DNA of 30,767 nt from Lachnospiraceae bacterium (GCA_009774345.1 VSNR01000027.1:1-30767); one strand, 5' to 3'; positions 15,760-24,315 are shown, counted from the stretch's first letter. Notes: a model not told the origin generated them from the sequence alone. Program-made: numbers and translations.

Positions 15760-15782
15760 ATTGATTTGAGGAGGGAACAACT

Positions 15783-16544
15783 ATGGATACCAATCTAAAC
15801 AACAACATTCCAAAAGACCCGGTGTATGTAAATGCCAACACACCACTTTTGCAGCTAAATGATCTGTGTAAGTGCTACCCGGGCATGGGAACCTATATGT
15901 CTGTCTTTCATATGAATCTTATCATTCCAAGAGGACGGATCATCGGGCTTCTGGGACCAAACGGCTGCGGCAAGACGACGCTTATCAAGATGATCAACGG
16001 ACTGCTCGCGCCGACAAGCGGCAATGTGCTCATCAACGGCATGTCACCGTGTCCTGCAACCAAGAAAGTCATCTCTTATCTGCCAGAGCGCACGTATCTG
16101 GACAATGACATGAAAGTGTCGCAGATGGTCGAGTACTTCGCTGACTTTTATGAAGATTTTTCTACAGAGAAAGCCTATGGAATGCTGGGTGCTCTTGGCA
16201 TCAGCTCAGATGCGCGCCTAAAGACGCTCTCTAAGGGCACCAAAGAGAAAGTCCAATTAATACTCGTGATGAGCAGGCAGGCAGATCTCTACATCCTCGA
16301 CGAGCCGATCGCCGGTGTAGACCCTGCCGCGAGGGATTATATCCTGCGCACCATCATCACCAACTATAACCCCGGCTCAACCATTATCTTATCCACGCAT
16401 TTGATATCCGACATCGAAAATGTATTGGACGACGTGATTTTTATGAAAAACGGCTCTCTCATGCTGTACACATCCGTTGATTCAATCAGAAGCCAGATGG
16501 GCAAATCCGTAGATACGTACTTCAGGGAGGTATATGCATGTTAG
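15783..16544 (+). CDS. ABC transporter ATP-binding protein (YtrB-like)
   Basis: 253 residues, a single nucleotide-binding domain. Walker A GPNGCGKT (58-65), signature LSKGTKEK (149-156; the canonical LSGG is degenerate, as is common in YtrB-type proteins), Walker B with ILDEP (171-175) and switch H206 (STHL). It starts 23 nt after the GntR gene with GAGGAGGG as RBS and overlaps the permease gene by 7 nt. It probably energises the six-helix permease encoded downstream in an exporter related to YtrBC or BcrA-type systems. The substrate is unknown. Confidence 0.93.
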   Translation: MDTNLNNNIPKDPVYVNANTPLLQLNDLCKCYPGMGTYMSVFHMNLIIPRGRIIGLLGPNGCGKTTLIKMINGLLAPTSGNVLINGMSPCPATKKVISYLPERTYLDNDMKVSQMVEYFADFYEDFSTEKAYGMLGALGISSDARLKTLSKGTKEKVQLILVMSRQADLYILDEPIAGVDPAARDYILRTIITNYNPGSTIILSTHLISDIENVLDDVIFMKNGSLMLYTSVDSIRSQMGKSVDTYFREVYAC

Positions 16545-17395
16545 GAAAACTGATAAAATACGAATGGAGGGGACTGCGTCTTCCTCTGACGATTATGATG
16601 ATTGTGCTGGCTGGAACCATGATTCTGACCTGCGGCGTCATTCTCACCATCAACCCCAAACTCGACGAGACACTTGCATGGTACTCTGGCGTGGCGCTAA
16701 CACTTTCCTTCTTATTATATTACTTTGGCATCATAGGCTGTACGCTTGGCACAACGCTCATCGTCGTCGTGCGCTTTTACAAAACCTGTTACACCGATCA
16801 GGGTTACCTGACCCACACGCTGCCTGTGACGACGCCCCAGCTCTTAAACAGCAAACTTATTGCCGCCATCGCGATACAGCTTTTGATGCTGCTTGCCATC
16901 GTATGCAGTATTTTCATCATCGTGCAGGTTGGCATTCACCATATATTTTCTTTTATACCAGATTATACCTACGCTGAACTGCGCCATGAATTTTGGGAAC
17001 TGTCCCCGCATATCCTAGACAGCTTTGAGGAGGAATTTGGCATCCGTCTGGGCTTATTCCTCACGTACATTATCGTTTGTTCGCTCATTGGCATCATCTC
17101 CAACATCGTCACGCTGTTTGGCTGTGTATCACTGGGACAACTATATGCGAAGCACCGCATCGTGGGTGCGATCGCTGCATACTTTGTCTTGCAGTTTGTC
17201 TTGATGATCTTTGGGAATCTCACGACCATCCCTATGTACACCAAACTGCTCACGGGGGCCTACGCTGCCAATACTACGGTCTTTGACATCCTGTCGCCAA
17301 CCATGAACCTGTCACTGCTCACGACCGTTTTGCTGGCAGTCGGCATGTACTTTGTCAATCTGCATATGATGACGAAAAAACTGAATTTAGAATAA
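16538..17395 (+). CDS. ABC-2 type permease
   Basis: 285 residues with about six hydrophobic segments (near 17-38, 48-72, 100-130, 165-190, 205-228 and 255-275), beginning MLGKLIKYEWRGL, a typical ABC-2 permease start. A loop of about 30 charged residues (about 135-165) sits in the middle. Its ATG overlaps the ATPase stop, so the two are translationally coupled. Last gene of the GntR-ATPase-permease operon, followed by a terminator. Likely moves a drug, peptide or lipid-linked molecule; nothing in the sequence fixes which. Confidence 0.9.
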   Translation: MLGKLIKYEWRGLRLPLTIMMIVLAGTMILTCGVILTINPKLDETLAWYSGVALTLSFLLYYFGIIGCTLGTTLIVVVRFYKTCYTDQGYLTHTLPVTTPQLLNSKLIAAIAIQLLMLLAIVCSIFIIVQVGIHHIFSFIPDYTYAELRHEFWELSPHILDSFEEEFGIRLGLFLTYIIVCSLIGIISNIVTLFGCVSLGQLYAKHRIVGAIAAYFVLQFVLMIFGNLTTIPMYTKLLTGAYAANTTVFDILSPTMNLSLLTTVLLAVGMYFVNLHMMTKKLNLE

Positions 17396-17396
17396 A

Positions 17397-17431
17397 TAAA
17401 ACGCGCAGGCTCCAACAGTCTGCGCAGTTTT
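17397..17431 (+). terminator. Terminator after the ABC operon
   Basis: GCGCAG (17403-17408) pairs with CTGCGC (17420-17425), with A-rich DNA before and AGTTTTCTTT after. It lies between the convergent permease and murI genes and may serve both. Confidence 0.75.
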
Positions 17432-17445
17432 CTTTCCCCTCTATA

Positions 17446-18249
17446 CTATGATAAGGCCCTCATCTGTTCTAGCCGCTCATGCAGTTTTCGGATTCTTTCC
17501 AACCCGGCTGCGTCGGCAATCTCCCGCCCGGACGCAAAATACCGCACCTGCCCGGCTGTGGCTTCCCCTGCCGGCTGCGGCGCAAGCGCCCCTTTTGACG
17601 CAAGCACCCGCATCAGCTGTCTCACAGTGCCAAGACTTCCATCAATGATGTGGATTCCCTGCGGCAGCAGCGCCCGCAGCGTATCCTTAAAATAATTAAA
17701 ATGCGTACAGCCCAGCACCAGCTCTCCATACTGGTCCAGTGCATATCCCGCAAATCGTTCTTGCAGATAGGCTCTCACGCGCTCCGACACAAATTCTCCC
17801 CGCTCCGCAAACTCTACCAGCCCGGGAAGCTCTAACAAATCAACCAAATGTTCATCATCCACGCGTTCCACCAGCTTTTGCAGCCGTTTCTCATGTACCG
17901 TGAGCGGTGTCGCCACCACCAGCACGCGCTTTCCGTCACTCTCCGCCACCGCAGGTTTTACCGCCGGCTCAATCCCTATAATGGGAAAATCCCGGTATTT
18001 GCTGCGCATCTGCTCCGCCGCCACCGCCGTCGCCGTATTGCACGCTATCACCACCGCCTTGCACTTTTTCGCAAGCATAAAACGAATGACTTCATCCACA
18101 TAGGAAACCACCTGTTCCCTGCTCTTGGTTCCGTATGGCACATGGTCCGTGTCCGCATAAAAGATAAAATTTTCCTGCGGCATCAATACCAGCGCCTGAT
18201 GCAATAACGTCATGCCGCCAATCCCTGAATCAAATATTCCTATACACAT
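17446..18249 (-). CDS. murI: Glutamate racemase
   Basis: 267 residues. Converts L- to D-glutamate for peptidoglycan peptides, in the cytoplasm. The aspartate/glutamate racemase signatures are intact: IGIFDSGIGGMT with D7, VPYGTKS, the first catalytic Cys C70 in IACNTA, IGIEPAVKPA and the second Cys C181 in LGCTHF. Length is normal for the family (about 265). The ATG at 18249 gives the family N-terminus but the best RBS (AAAGGAG) is unusually far (about 16 nt). The long hairpin-rich stretch at 18281-18516 lies directly upstream. Confidence 0.95.
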   Translation of the reverse strand: MCIGIFDSGIGGMTLLHQALVLMPQENFIFYADTDHVPYGTKSREQVVSYVDEVIRFMLAKKCKAVVIACNTATAVAAEQMRSKYRDFPIIGIEPAVKPAVAESDGKRVLVVATPLTVHEKRLQKLVERVDDEHLVDLLELPGLVEFAERGEFVSERVRAYLQERFAGYALDQYGELVLGCTHFNYFKDTLRALLPQGIHIIDGSLGTVRQLMRVLASKGALAPQPAGEATAGQVRYFASGREIADAAGLERIRKLHERLEQMRALS

Positions 18250-18280
18250 AACTACTCAACAATTTCTCCTTTTTCATGTT

Positions 18281-18484
18281 TATCCGCGCGCTGCATGGGG
18301 CTGCACAATCGAGTAGAGAAGATTTATCTTCTCCTACTCGCGCGCCGGGCACCCGTCAGCTTCTGCTGATAAATTTCATCTGGGTGCCCGTGTTCAATCG
18401 AGCGGGGAAGAGCCATCTTCCCTGCTCGCCGCGCGCCCCATGCGCCGCCTTAGCGGCATACTTCCCCTGCATGGGGCTGCGCAT
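18281..18484. repeat. Structured repeat element, copy 1 (hairpin cluster)
   Basis: Four hairpins follow each other. A: GAGTAG/CTACTC plus AGAAGA/TCTTCT (18311-18339). B: CGGGCACCC/GGGTGCCCG (18346-18390) with an inner CAGC-TTCT-GCTG. C: a 13-bp stem at 18399-18428. D: GCCGC-CTTA-GCGGC (18444-18457). Hairpins A and C share ATCGAG before and CTCG plus GCGCGCC after but have different, still paired, stems. GCATGGGGCTGC occurs at 18293-18304 and 18469-18480, and its partner GCCCCATGC at 18435-18443 could pair with either. The part 18444-18484 matches 24478-24516. Confidence 0.7.
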
Positions 18485-18516
18485 AAAAAACCCGCAAATC
18501 CATGTAGATCTGCGGG
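18485..18516 (-). terminator. Terminator on the minus strand downstream of GT2
   Basis: CCCGCA (18491-18496) pairs with TGCGGG (18511-18516); on the minus strand the stem is followed by T6 (18490-18485). It can end transcripts coming from the GT2 gene before murI. Confidence 0.65.
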
Positions 18517-18803
18517 CGTTATTGAGAGAGCGAATAGCGAGTCTAGCTCGCTTACGATGTAAGCTAAATCATAAAAACACTTTTCAATATTTAAGTTCAT
18601 TTTACTTTAATTGCGTCTTATCTTTAAGTACTCAATGATTATATAACATAAATCCTCATTTGAAAAGCATTTTTTCGCCAAAAGTTACTTTTCATTAGAT
18701 TTTACTATGTTTCACCCTTAATATTTGTCTATTTATACAAATGCACATCTGTCTGCTCGAAATTATCGCGTATTTATGCAAATATATTGCACATATTTGC
18801 ATA

Positions 18804-19826
18804 CTAATTTTTCTCTTGATACGCCGCCTCTTCTTTATCCTGCCCGTTTTCATTTTCATCCTGCCGCATCCTGCCCTCGGCGTCAAGCAGTCCAAGCTCT
18901 AATTTCTTGACACGAAACTGAACATCCTCAAGCAGTTTGCGGTTTGCCGAGATGATATCTGCCTGCATTCCTGTCACCAGTGTCTGAAAACCAATAATAA
19001 TCATCATCGCCGCCAGAATCAATGACTGTGTATGACCTGAGCCGTTCCCACCGAAAAAGAACAGCAGGAACCGCACGCCGATCAATGTACCAAACAGAAT
19101 AAACACCGTGCTGATCAACGTAAAAATCTTCATCGGCTTGTACATCAAAACGGCGCGCAAGATTGTCAGCATTGATTTCTTGATGTATCCCCCCATCGAA
19201 TTCATCAGCCTCGATTTGCGCAGTTCAGGATTGGTATGTACTGGAACCGATGTGATCGCCATCTTGTTTCTGCCCGCCTGCACGATCGTTTCCAATGTAT
19301 AAGTATACTCGTTGTGCACATTGACGCGCATCGCCGCTTTCTTGCTGTAGGCGCGGAAACCGCTGGGCGCATCGGGTATGTCTGTCTTGGACGCCGCGCG
19401 CACCACCCAGCTCCCCAGACGCTGCAATTTCTTCTTGATCCACGAAAATTCTTCAATCTCGTCAATCGGGCGCTCACCGATCACAATATCCGCCTTTTTT
19501 TCCAAGATTGGCTGTACCAGCTTCTCGATATCCGCACCGCTGTACTGGTTGTCCGCATCCGTATTTACGATAATGTCGGCGCCATTGCGCAGCGCCAGAT
19601 CAATTCCCGCAAGAAATCCCTTGGCAAGCCCCAGATTCCGCTTAAAGTGTACGACATAATGCACTCCCCACTCCAAGGCGATGCGCTCTGTGTCATCGTC
19701 GCTTCCGTCATTTATGATCAGATACTCGATCTCGTCAATCCCGTCAATGTGGCGCGGCAGATCATTGAGCGCGATCTCTAGCGTCTCTGCCTCATTGTAA
19801 CAGGGGATTTGTATGATTAATTTCAT
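18804..19826 (-). CDS. GT2 family glycosyltransferase with C-terminal membrane helices
   Basis: 340 residues. The GT-A domain (1-210) has the start MKLIIQIPCYNEAETL, the NDGSDDDT motif (39-46) and the metal-binding DAD at 90-92 (VNTDADNQY), typical of polyprenyl-phosphate or dolichyl-phosphate sugar transferases (GtrB/DPM1-like). Two membrane helices lie at about 232-252 and 266-290. The charged tail (about 300-340) is probably a short coiled coil. Such enzymes transfer a sugar from a nucleotide donor to undecaprenyl phosphate for cell-surface glycan decoration. Promoter at 19899-19927 and AGGAG as RBS; monocistronic. The sugar and final glycan are unknown. Confidence 0.9.
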   Translation of the reverse strand: MKLIIQIPCYNEAETLEIALNDLPRHIDGIDEIEYLIINDGSDDDTERIALEWGVHYVVHFKRNLGLAKGFLAGIDLALRNGADIIVNTDADNQYSGADIEKLVQPILEKKADIVIGERPIDEIEEFSWIKKKLQRLGSWVVRAASKTDIPDAPSGFRAYSKKAAMRVNVHNEYTYTLETIVQAGRNKMAITSVPVHTNPELRKSRLMNSMGGYIKKSMLTILRAVLMYKPMKIFTLISTVFILFGTLIGVRFLLFFFGGNGSGHTQSLILAAMMIIIGFQTLVTGMQADIISANRKLLEDVQFRVKKLELGLLDAEGRMRQDENENGQDKEEAAYQEKN

Positions 19827-19898
19827 TTTTTTACTCCTGCATTCCAGTGCTTTTTCGGGCGCACTTTTGCAACAATTATCTTTTTATGATACAAAATA

Positions 19899-19927
19899 AT
19901 TTTATATCGCATTGCAGGATGTGTCAA
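19899..19927 (-). promoter_or_regulatory. Promoter of the GT2 gene
   Basis: TTGACA (19927-19922), 17 nt, TAAAAT (19904-19899) on the minus strand, just downstream of the kinase stop. Confidence 0.75.
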
Positions 19928-19953
19928 GGTCGCAAAAAATGGCATCTTATGAG

Positions 19954-20988
19954 TTACTGGAACGGAGTGACCTGTAACTCTTCAGGAACCAAAAACGAAC
20001 AAACTGGAAATTCCAGCATGATTTTCGTCCCCACGGTCTCCTGTGCGTCCGCCGAGATTGCAATCCCAAGTTTTCTGCACAGTTTCTCGCACAGATAGAG
20101 TCCCATCCCGGTTGAACGCTCATGGGTCCTTCCATTTGTGCCGGTAAAGTTTTTTTCAAAAATCCGCGGAATTTCTTCCTCAGGTATGCCAATGCCGTTA
20201 TCCTCCACCACCAGAAGAATTGCTTTTTCGCGCTGCTTCGTATAGATACGGATTCGGGCATCTTCTTTGCGCCTGTATTTCAGGCTGTTTTGCAGGATTT
20301 GGTTCAGTATAAAGGCAATCCACTTTTTGTCTGTGCGGACAAGATTTGGGCAGTCAATTTCCACTTGCACACCATTTTGGATAAAATAGTATTTGTTCCG
20401 CGCAACGACTTCCGCTGCCACCTCTGCCAAATCGGTCTCCTGAAGGATATAGTCCTTATACACTTCATCGGAGCGCGCATAGTACAAGGTGCGCTCCACC
20501 AGATTTTCAATCTTACTGTTTTCACTGCGGATGCTGCGTGTAACCTCATTTTTGTGATTTTCACAGATCAGGGAAATGCTGGTTATCGGCGCTTTGATTT
20601 CGTGCACCCAGCTCTCAATATATGCGCGGTAATCCTTTTTCTGGTCCTCGGCTGCATGGATTTTTTCGATGACGGAGCGGTTGGACTGGCGGATCAGCTC
20701 CCGGTAGAGCCTGTCCTCGAGCCTGTCAGAAAAAGGCATCAGCTCCCCAAGCAGAAAGCGCTGGTCAATCTGTGCAATCACTGCCTCCATACGGGAAAAA
20801 TACCGTTTTCTGTGCGAGTACTCGCATCCTGTCCACACGCCAAGCACGAGAACCCAGCAGATCAATATCAGCAGACAGGCATCCTTGGGATATGCTGTCG
20901 CGCACAAAAAGACGGCGAGTGCCGCCATACAGGAAAAATGCAGCAGATACAACAATACTTTGTCCCTCAGAAACGATGTGAACTTCAT
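19954..20988 (-). CDS. BceS-like histidine kinase (second system)
   Basis: 344 residues from the ATG at 20988, which overlaps the regulator stop by 4 nt (ATGA); the longer frame to 21114 only antisenses or overlaps the regulator. Two membrane helices (about 11-30 and 37-54) with a tiny outside loop make it an intramembrane-sensing kinase. H-box WVHEIKAPITSI with H129, N-box NQILQNSLKY, G1 EDNGIGI, FEKNFTGTNG and G2 STGMGLYL are intact. As with the other pair in this window, no BceAB-like transporter is next to it. Probably senses envelope stress through a transporter encoded elsewhere. Confidence 0.92.
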   Translation of the reverse strand: MKFTSFLRDKVLLYLLHFSCMAALAVFLCATAYPKDACLLILICWVLVLGVWTGCEYSHRKRYFSRMEAVIAQIDQRFLLGELMPFSDRLEDRLYRELIRQSNRSVIEKIHAAEDQKKDYRAYIESWVHEIKAPITSISLICENHKNEVTRSIRSENSKIENLVERTLYYARSDEVYKDYILQETDLAEVAAEVVARNKYYFIQNGVQVEIDCPNLVRTDKKWIAFILNQILQNSLKYRRKEDARIRIYTKQREKAILLVVEDNGIGIPEEEIPRIFEKNFTGTNGRTHERSTGMGLYLCEKLCRKLGIAISADAQETVGTKIMLEFPVCSFLVPEELQVTPFQ

Positions 20989-21653
20989 AGGCGGTACCCC
21001 ATTCCCCGTTTTGTCTCCACGAAATCCCGCACGCCAAGATGTTCTAATTTCCCTCGGATCCGTGTCATGTTGACACTCAGCGCATTGTCGTCGATAAAGA
21101 CCTGATTGTCCCACAAATACTCAATCAGCTCCATGCGCGGGATAATCCTGCCGGTGTGCTGGAACAGGTAATAGAGAATCTTAAACTCATTTCTGGTCAG
21201 TTCAGACTGCTTGTCCTGAAAGCAGATCCTGCCGCGCGCAATGTCGAGCGCGACTCCTTTGTATTCCAGTCTGTCCTGCTCCTTTGCACCTGCTTTTTTC
21301 GTTCTCTTTAATACTGCCGCGATGCGTGCGAGCAGAATCGGTGGATGAAACGGCTTCGTAATATAATCGTCCCCGCCCATTAACATTCCGTTTAACTCAT
21401 CCGCGGCATTCGTCTGGCTGGTCAAAAAGAGGACTGGCACATCAGACACAGCGCGCACTTTACTGCATATGTCAAAACCGGACTCCCCCGGCAGCTTTAC
21501 ATCCAGCAGAATCAAGTCCGGCGAAGCCGACAGCGCCGCAGATGCCGCATCCTCAAACTCGTCAGGCGCTGTCACTTCATAGAGTGCATTTTGCAAAAGC
21601 ACTGTCAGCTCCTGCCGGATTGCCGGGTCATCTTCTATGATTACAATGCGCAT
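20985..21653 (-). CDS. OmpR-family response regulator (second system)
   Basis: 222 residues. The receiver (1-115) has E7/D8/D9, phospho-acceptor D51 (LLDVKLPG) and the TKPF lysine. The winged-helix effector domain (about 128-222) has LTRNEFKILYYL, DDNALSVNMTRIRGKL and ends in TKRGMGYRL. Closest in type to BceR/GraR-like regulators of antimicrobial-peptide response. AAAGGATG is the RBS. It is 18 nt downstream of the Nudix gene and coupled to the kinase, so the three genes probably form one operon. Confidence 0.93.
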   Translation of the reverse strand: MRIVIIEDDPAIRQELTVLLQNALYEVTAPDEFEDAASAALSASPDLILLDVKLPGESGFDICSKVRAVSDVPVLFLTSQTNAADELNGMLMGGDDYITKPFHPPILLARIAAVLKRTKKAGAKEQDRLEYKGVALDIARGRICFQDKQSELTRNEFKILYYLFQHTGRIIPRMELIEYLWDNQVFIDDNALSVNMTRIRGKLEHLGVRDFVETKRGMGYRL

Positions 21654-21671
21654 ACGATCTCATCCTTTCCC

Positions 21672-22157
21672 TCATAAATACGTTTTTAACAGTTCCTTGT
21701 CAATTTCTGCAATCTTGTCTTCTGCGTTAATATCCTTTAGCAAGGCAATCCGTTCAATCTCTTCCCTGTCTTGACGGAACCTCTCCATTTTATCCAAATC
21801 CTCTGGAATCAGTTTGATTCCATACAGACCGCCATACTCTGTGCGGCTCTGCGCTGAGAAATAATCTGCAACCAAATTAAAATGCATCAGTCCAAGATAC
21901 TCAAACTGCAAATTAGCAAGACCAATTTCTTCCAGACATTCTCTTTCAATGCAGGCACGCATGGACTCCCCTTCCTCTATACAGCCGCCAAAAATTTCCC
22001 AGTGCTTTCTCCAGCGGTTCCAGCCAAGCAGATACTCGCTGCCCACCATCACAACAGCAAGACAGTGTGTGACTGGATGATACTGCTCCATAGCAGTATG
22101 CTCATCAACTTTGATTACTTCCACAAGTTCATTTCCTTTGCTGTCTTTTATTTGCAT
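21672..22157 (-). CDS. Nudix hydrolase
   Basis: 161 residues from the ATG at 22157, which has GGGGGG 5 nt upstream; an earlier in-frame ATG at 22184 has a poorly spaced RBS. The Nudix box is at about 57-79 (GGCIEEGESMRACIERECLEEIG), with the catalytic R-E and E-E intact. Cleaves a nucleoside diphosphate linked to another group; the substrate cannot be told from the sequence. It is followed 18 nt later by the response regulator and kinase genes, which is unusual company; it may only share their promoter. TTTACT-17-TATGAT on the minus strand about 65 nt upstream of this start is a candidate promoter. Confidence 0.88.
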   Translation of the reverse strand: MQIKDSKGNELVEVIKVDEHTAMEQYHPVTHCLAVVMVGSEYLLGWNRWRKHWEIFGGCIEEGESMRACIERECLEEIGLANLQFEYLGLMHFNLVADYFSAQSRTEYGGLYGIKLIPEDLDKMERFRQDREEIERIALLKDINAEDKIAEIDKELLKTYL

Positions 22158-22354
22158 ATTTGCCCCCCGATCTGTCGTGTTCATTTCCTATCTTTTATCG
22201 CATTTCATCATATCAAAATATAAAATGAAAGTAAATAGCCAGAGCGTGTTTGAATCATCAAATAAATAACGTGCAAAGTGGTGAATCGCTCTAGAAGCAG
22301 GTATCATGATATGCTATACTATAATCGTCAATAAAAATCAGAAAGGAGCATTAT

Positions 22355-22963
22355 ATGGAATGGAAAAATAAATTTCATGATGCGTGCTGCGCAGATGAAT
22401 TAGAAAAAATGATACGCGATGAGATCAAGGCGGGCTTCTTGTCCGATGATGAAATCCTAGAGGACTGTGAAGAGCACCTTGAGGATGATTATCCTGAGGA
22501 GTGCGACACCCTTTCCGAGGATGATTTCTTAGAAATCATAGAAGCGTTTCGCAGTACTTATGGAAATACGGGCAGTCAGGAAAATTTCCTTAAATTAGAT
22601 GCTGCATTCGACGCCTTAACGAGCCGGGGAATTGTTGCGCTGCATTATGCGGGATATACACAGTCTGAAGGATTCGAGGACTGCGCTGAAGCCAGAGCCG
22701 ATTTAGAGGAGGAAGGCATAAAAGTTATCGGCTGCTGCTTTTATTCCGAACAGGATTTAGGGCATATTCTGCATGAGGAGAGCACACAGCTCTATCTGTC
22801 CTTTGGTGCCTGTCTCGATGAACCAACTTCCGAAGAAATCGGTCAGATCATTGTGGAAGAATTACAGAAAGCCGGATTTGAAGTTCAGTGGAACCAAAGC
22901 GCTGACACCAAAATCGCGATCCAAAACTTAACATGGGATAAGTATTATACCGAATGTGAATAA
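22355..22963 (+). CDS. DUF6891-like protein
   Basis: 202 residues, strongly acidic and soluble. The FLKLDAAFDALTSRGIVAL...GYTQSEGFEDC...GCCFYSEQDL pattern and the end IIVEELQKAGFEVQWNQSADTKIAIQNLTW resemble the DUF6891 family of actinobacterial and firmicute proteins, function unknown. I assign the family from memory of its motifs. AGAAAGGAG lies 8 nt before the ATG, and TGCTATACT (22313-22321), an extended -10, precedes it. It seems to be monocistronic, facing the acetyltransferase gene. Confidence 0.75.
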   Translation: MEWKNKFHDACCADELEKMIRDEIKAGFLSDDEILEDCEEHLEDDYPEECDTLSEDDFLEIIEAFRSTYGNTGSQENFLKLDAAFDALTSRGIVALHYAGYTQSEGFEDCAEARADLEEEGIKVIGCCFYSEQDLGHILHEESTQLYLSFGACLDEPTSEEIGQIIVEELQKAGFEVQWNQSADTKIAIQNLTWDKYYTECE

Positions 22964-22993
22964 ATATGCTGATTCTTTAGCGCATGATAACAC

Positions 22994-23031
22994 TTGCCAG
23001 ATTACATACATATAAGCATGCAATCTGGCAA
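22994..23031. repeat. Perfect inverted repeat between convergent genes
   Basis: TTGCCAGATT (22994-23003) and AATCTGGCAA (23022-23031) form a 10-bp stem with an 18-nt loop, midway between convergent genes. No T-run follows on either strand, so it is not a classical terminator but may mark transcript ends. Confidence 0.6.
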
Positions 23032-23051
23032 TCATTGCTATGCATTGAAGT

Positions 23052-23579
23052 TTATAACATGTAGCAAAAATATAATGCGATTTCATCTCTATATTTTGTG
23101 AACGCATATTTCTGTGTATCCATGCCGCATAAGGAAAAACCGTATTTTATATAAAAGCGGCAGGCTTGCAGGTTATTATCCTGCGTTTCTAATCTTATTT
23201 CGTTGTGCTGTCGTTCTTTACACCAGCCCACAGCGCTGTCCATCAGCTTTTTTCCAACTCCCAGATGCCGGTATGACGAATCTACCATAAAATCTTCAAT
23301 ATATCCATCGCCAAACACCCCTGTGCTCATCCGTATTAATCCGACACATAACTCATCGCAGACTGCTAGAAATACAGTCTGTCTCTCATTATCAATATAT
23401 GCTCTGGGTTCTATGATCTCATCGTCATATTTTTTCTGTCGGTTCTCATTACACAGGCTTTCACAGTAAGACCACTGTTTTCCGTCATAAATGGGAATCA
23501 ATCTGCCGATCACATCAAAGGGTTGATGCGGATGCGGCAGAAAATGGGATGCTGCCTCATTTAATTTTCGTATCTCCAT
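23052..23579 (-). CDS. GNAT acetyltransferase, streptothricin acetyltransferase (SatA/Sat4)-like
   Basis: 175 residues from the ATG at 23579 (AGGGGA 6 nt upstream); the open frame to 23816 lies inside the neighbouring gene and is not used. Streptothricin acetyltransferases have PFEVIG-IP-YE near the start, matched by PFDVIGRLIPIYDG here, and a core LETQDNN-ACKFY--CGF, matched by LETQDNNLQACRFYIKYGF. The acetyl-CoA loop is YRHLGVGKKLM. Predicted to acetylate the beta-lysine amino group of streptothricin, giving resistance. The match to the Sat family is from memory and strong in motifs; activity is not shown. Second gene after the zinc protein, 10 nt gap. Confidence 0.8.
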   Translation of the reverse strand: MEIRKLNEAASHFLPHPHQPFDVIGRLIPIYDGKQWSYCESLCNENRQKKYDDEIIEPRAYIDNERQTVFLAVCDELCVGLIRMSTGVFGDGYIEDFMVDSSYRHLGVGKKLMDSAVGWCKERQHNEIRLETQDNNLQACRFYIKYGFSLCGMDTQKYAFTKYRDEIALYFCYML

Positions 23580-23589
23580 ACAGCTTCCC

Positions 23590-24315
23590 CTACGTCGTCT
23601 GCACATCAGGCACGAACTGGTCTGGATACATTTCACTTCCCTCATAGCCACAGACCCCCATGCGCGGGGAATTGCACACACGAAGCTGCATACACTCATC
23701 ACACGCATGTGTATGGGCACAGTCCTCACACAAAAATCCCTCTCCCGACTCATAAAAACACTCTGTGCAGAGTATGGTGGCAGGCTTTTTTCCGCACTCA
23801 CTGCATACATATTCATGGGGATTATTTCTTGACAACAGTGTTAATTTTTCCTTCTTCAAAGCCTTCTTCGTATAGTTAACGACGGTTATCATCAGTTCTG
23901 TGGTACTGCCAAAATCATATTCATACCGAAATGTCATACCTTTTCTCAGCACTTTGCCCAGCTTGTATTTCATGTCCTCCGAGGGCTCTCCCCAAAAATC
24001 GTCGTCCTCTGCATCGGAATCATAACTGATCCCATCAATGTCAAACGCACTCATATGTCCGCAGCACTCAAGCCATATATCCCGCAAAAAATCATCCAGA
24101 TCTTTGAGCGTTGCTTTCTCATCGATCTCAACAAAAAGCCAGTAGTCCCTGCCGTAGCGCGGATAGACTGCAAGTTCAAAGTAGCCGCTCTTTTTCGTTC
24201 CAGTCCCAGCTTCGGCGGCGCTCCGCTCCTTACATGCCGCGAGATGTCTTGACATATAACTGTAGGTGTATTCCTTTGCACAGTATTTACATTTTCCTTT
24301 TATTTTTTGAGCCAT
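23590..24315 (-). CDS. pRiA4b ORF-3/IS1096 TnpR-like zinc protein
   Basis: 241 residues from the ATG at 24315 (GAGGGGG 7 nt upstream). An N-terminal zinc finger has CKYC...H...C (about 8-28). The middle (about 45-165) is the pRiA4b ORF-3-like domain (ELAVYPRYGRDYWLFVEI, ATLKDLDDFLRDIWLECC, FRYEYDFGSTTELMITV). The C-terminus (about 170-215) has more Cys pairs (CSEC, CTEC, CEDC, CDEC). This domain was first seen as an IS1096 passenger but is now common on chromosomes, with unknown function. No transposase or repeat ends are seen nearby. It is followed 10 nt later by the Sat-like gene, so the two are probably co-transcribed. Confidence 0.88.
   Translation of the reverse strand: MAQKIKGKCKYCAKEYTYSYMSRHLAACKERSAAEAGTGTKKSGYFELAVYPRYGRDYWLFVEIDEKATLKDLDDFLRDIWLECCGHMSAFDIDGISYDSDAEDDDFWGEPSEDMKYKLGKVLRKGMTFRYEYDFGSTTELMITVVNYTKKALKKEKLTLLSRNNPHEYVCSECGKKPATILCTECFYESGEGFLCEDCAHTHACDECMQLRVCNSPRMGVCGYEGSEMYPDQFVPDVQTT

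Larger units (their letters stand above)
18250..18803. other. Intergenic region between murI and GT2: hairpins, no gene
   Basis: This 554-bp gap holds no credible ORF. Positions 18281-18516 are the structured repeat described separately. At about 18537-18552 AGCGAG and CTCGCT form another small hairpin. From 18560 to 18803 the DNA is AT-rich and featureless to me. Confidence 0.7.

Noticed and set aside
20122..21105. Long plus-strand ORF of 327 codons
   Set aside because: It is antisense to the second histidine kinase and regulator, whose motifs are complete; it has no RBS and no family features.
23580..23816. Longer N-terminus for the Sat-like acetyltransferase
   Set aside because: The extra 79 codons lie inside the upstream zinc protein gene in another frame; the ATG at 23579 has a good RBS and family start.
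23590..24315. IS1096 insertion sequence
   Set aside because: Only the passenger-type domain is present; no transposase or terminal inverted repeats are seen, and the domain is common on chromosomes.
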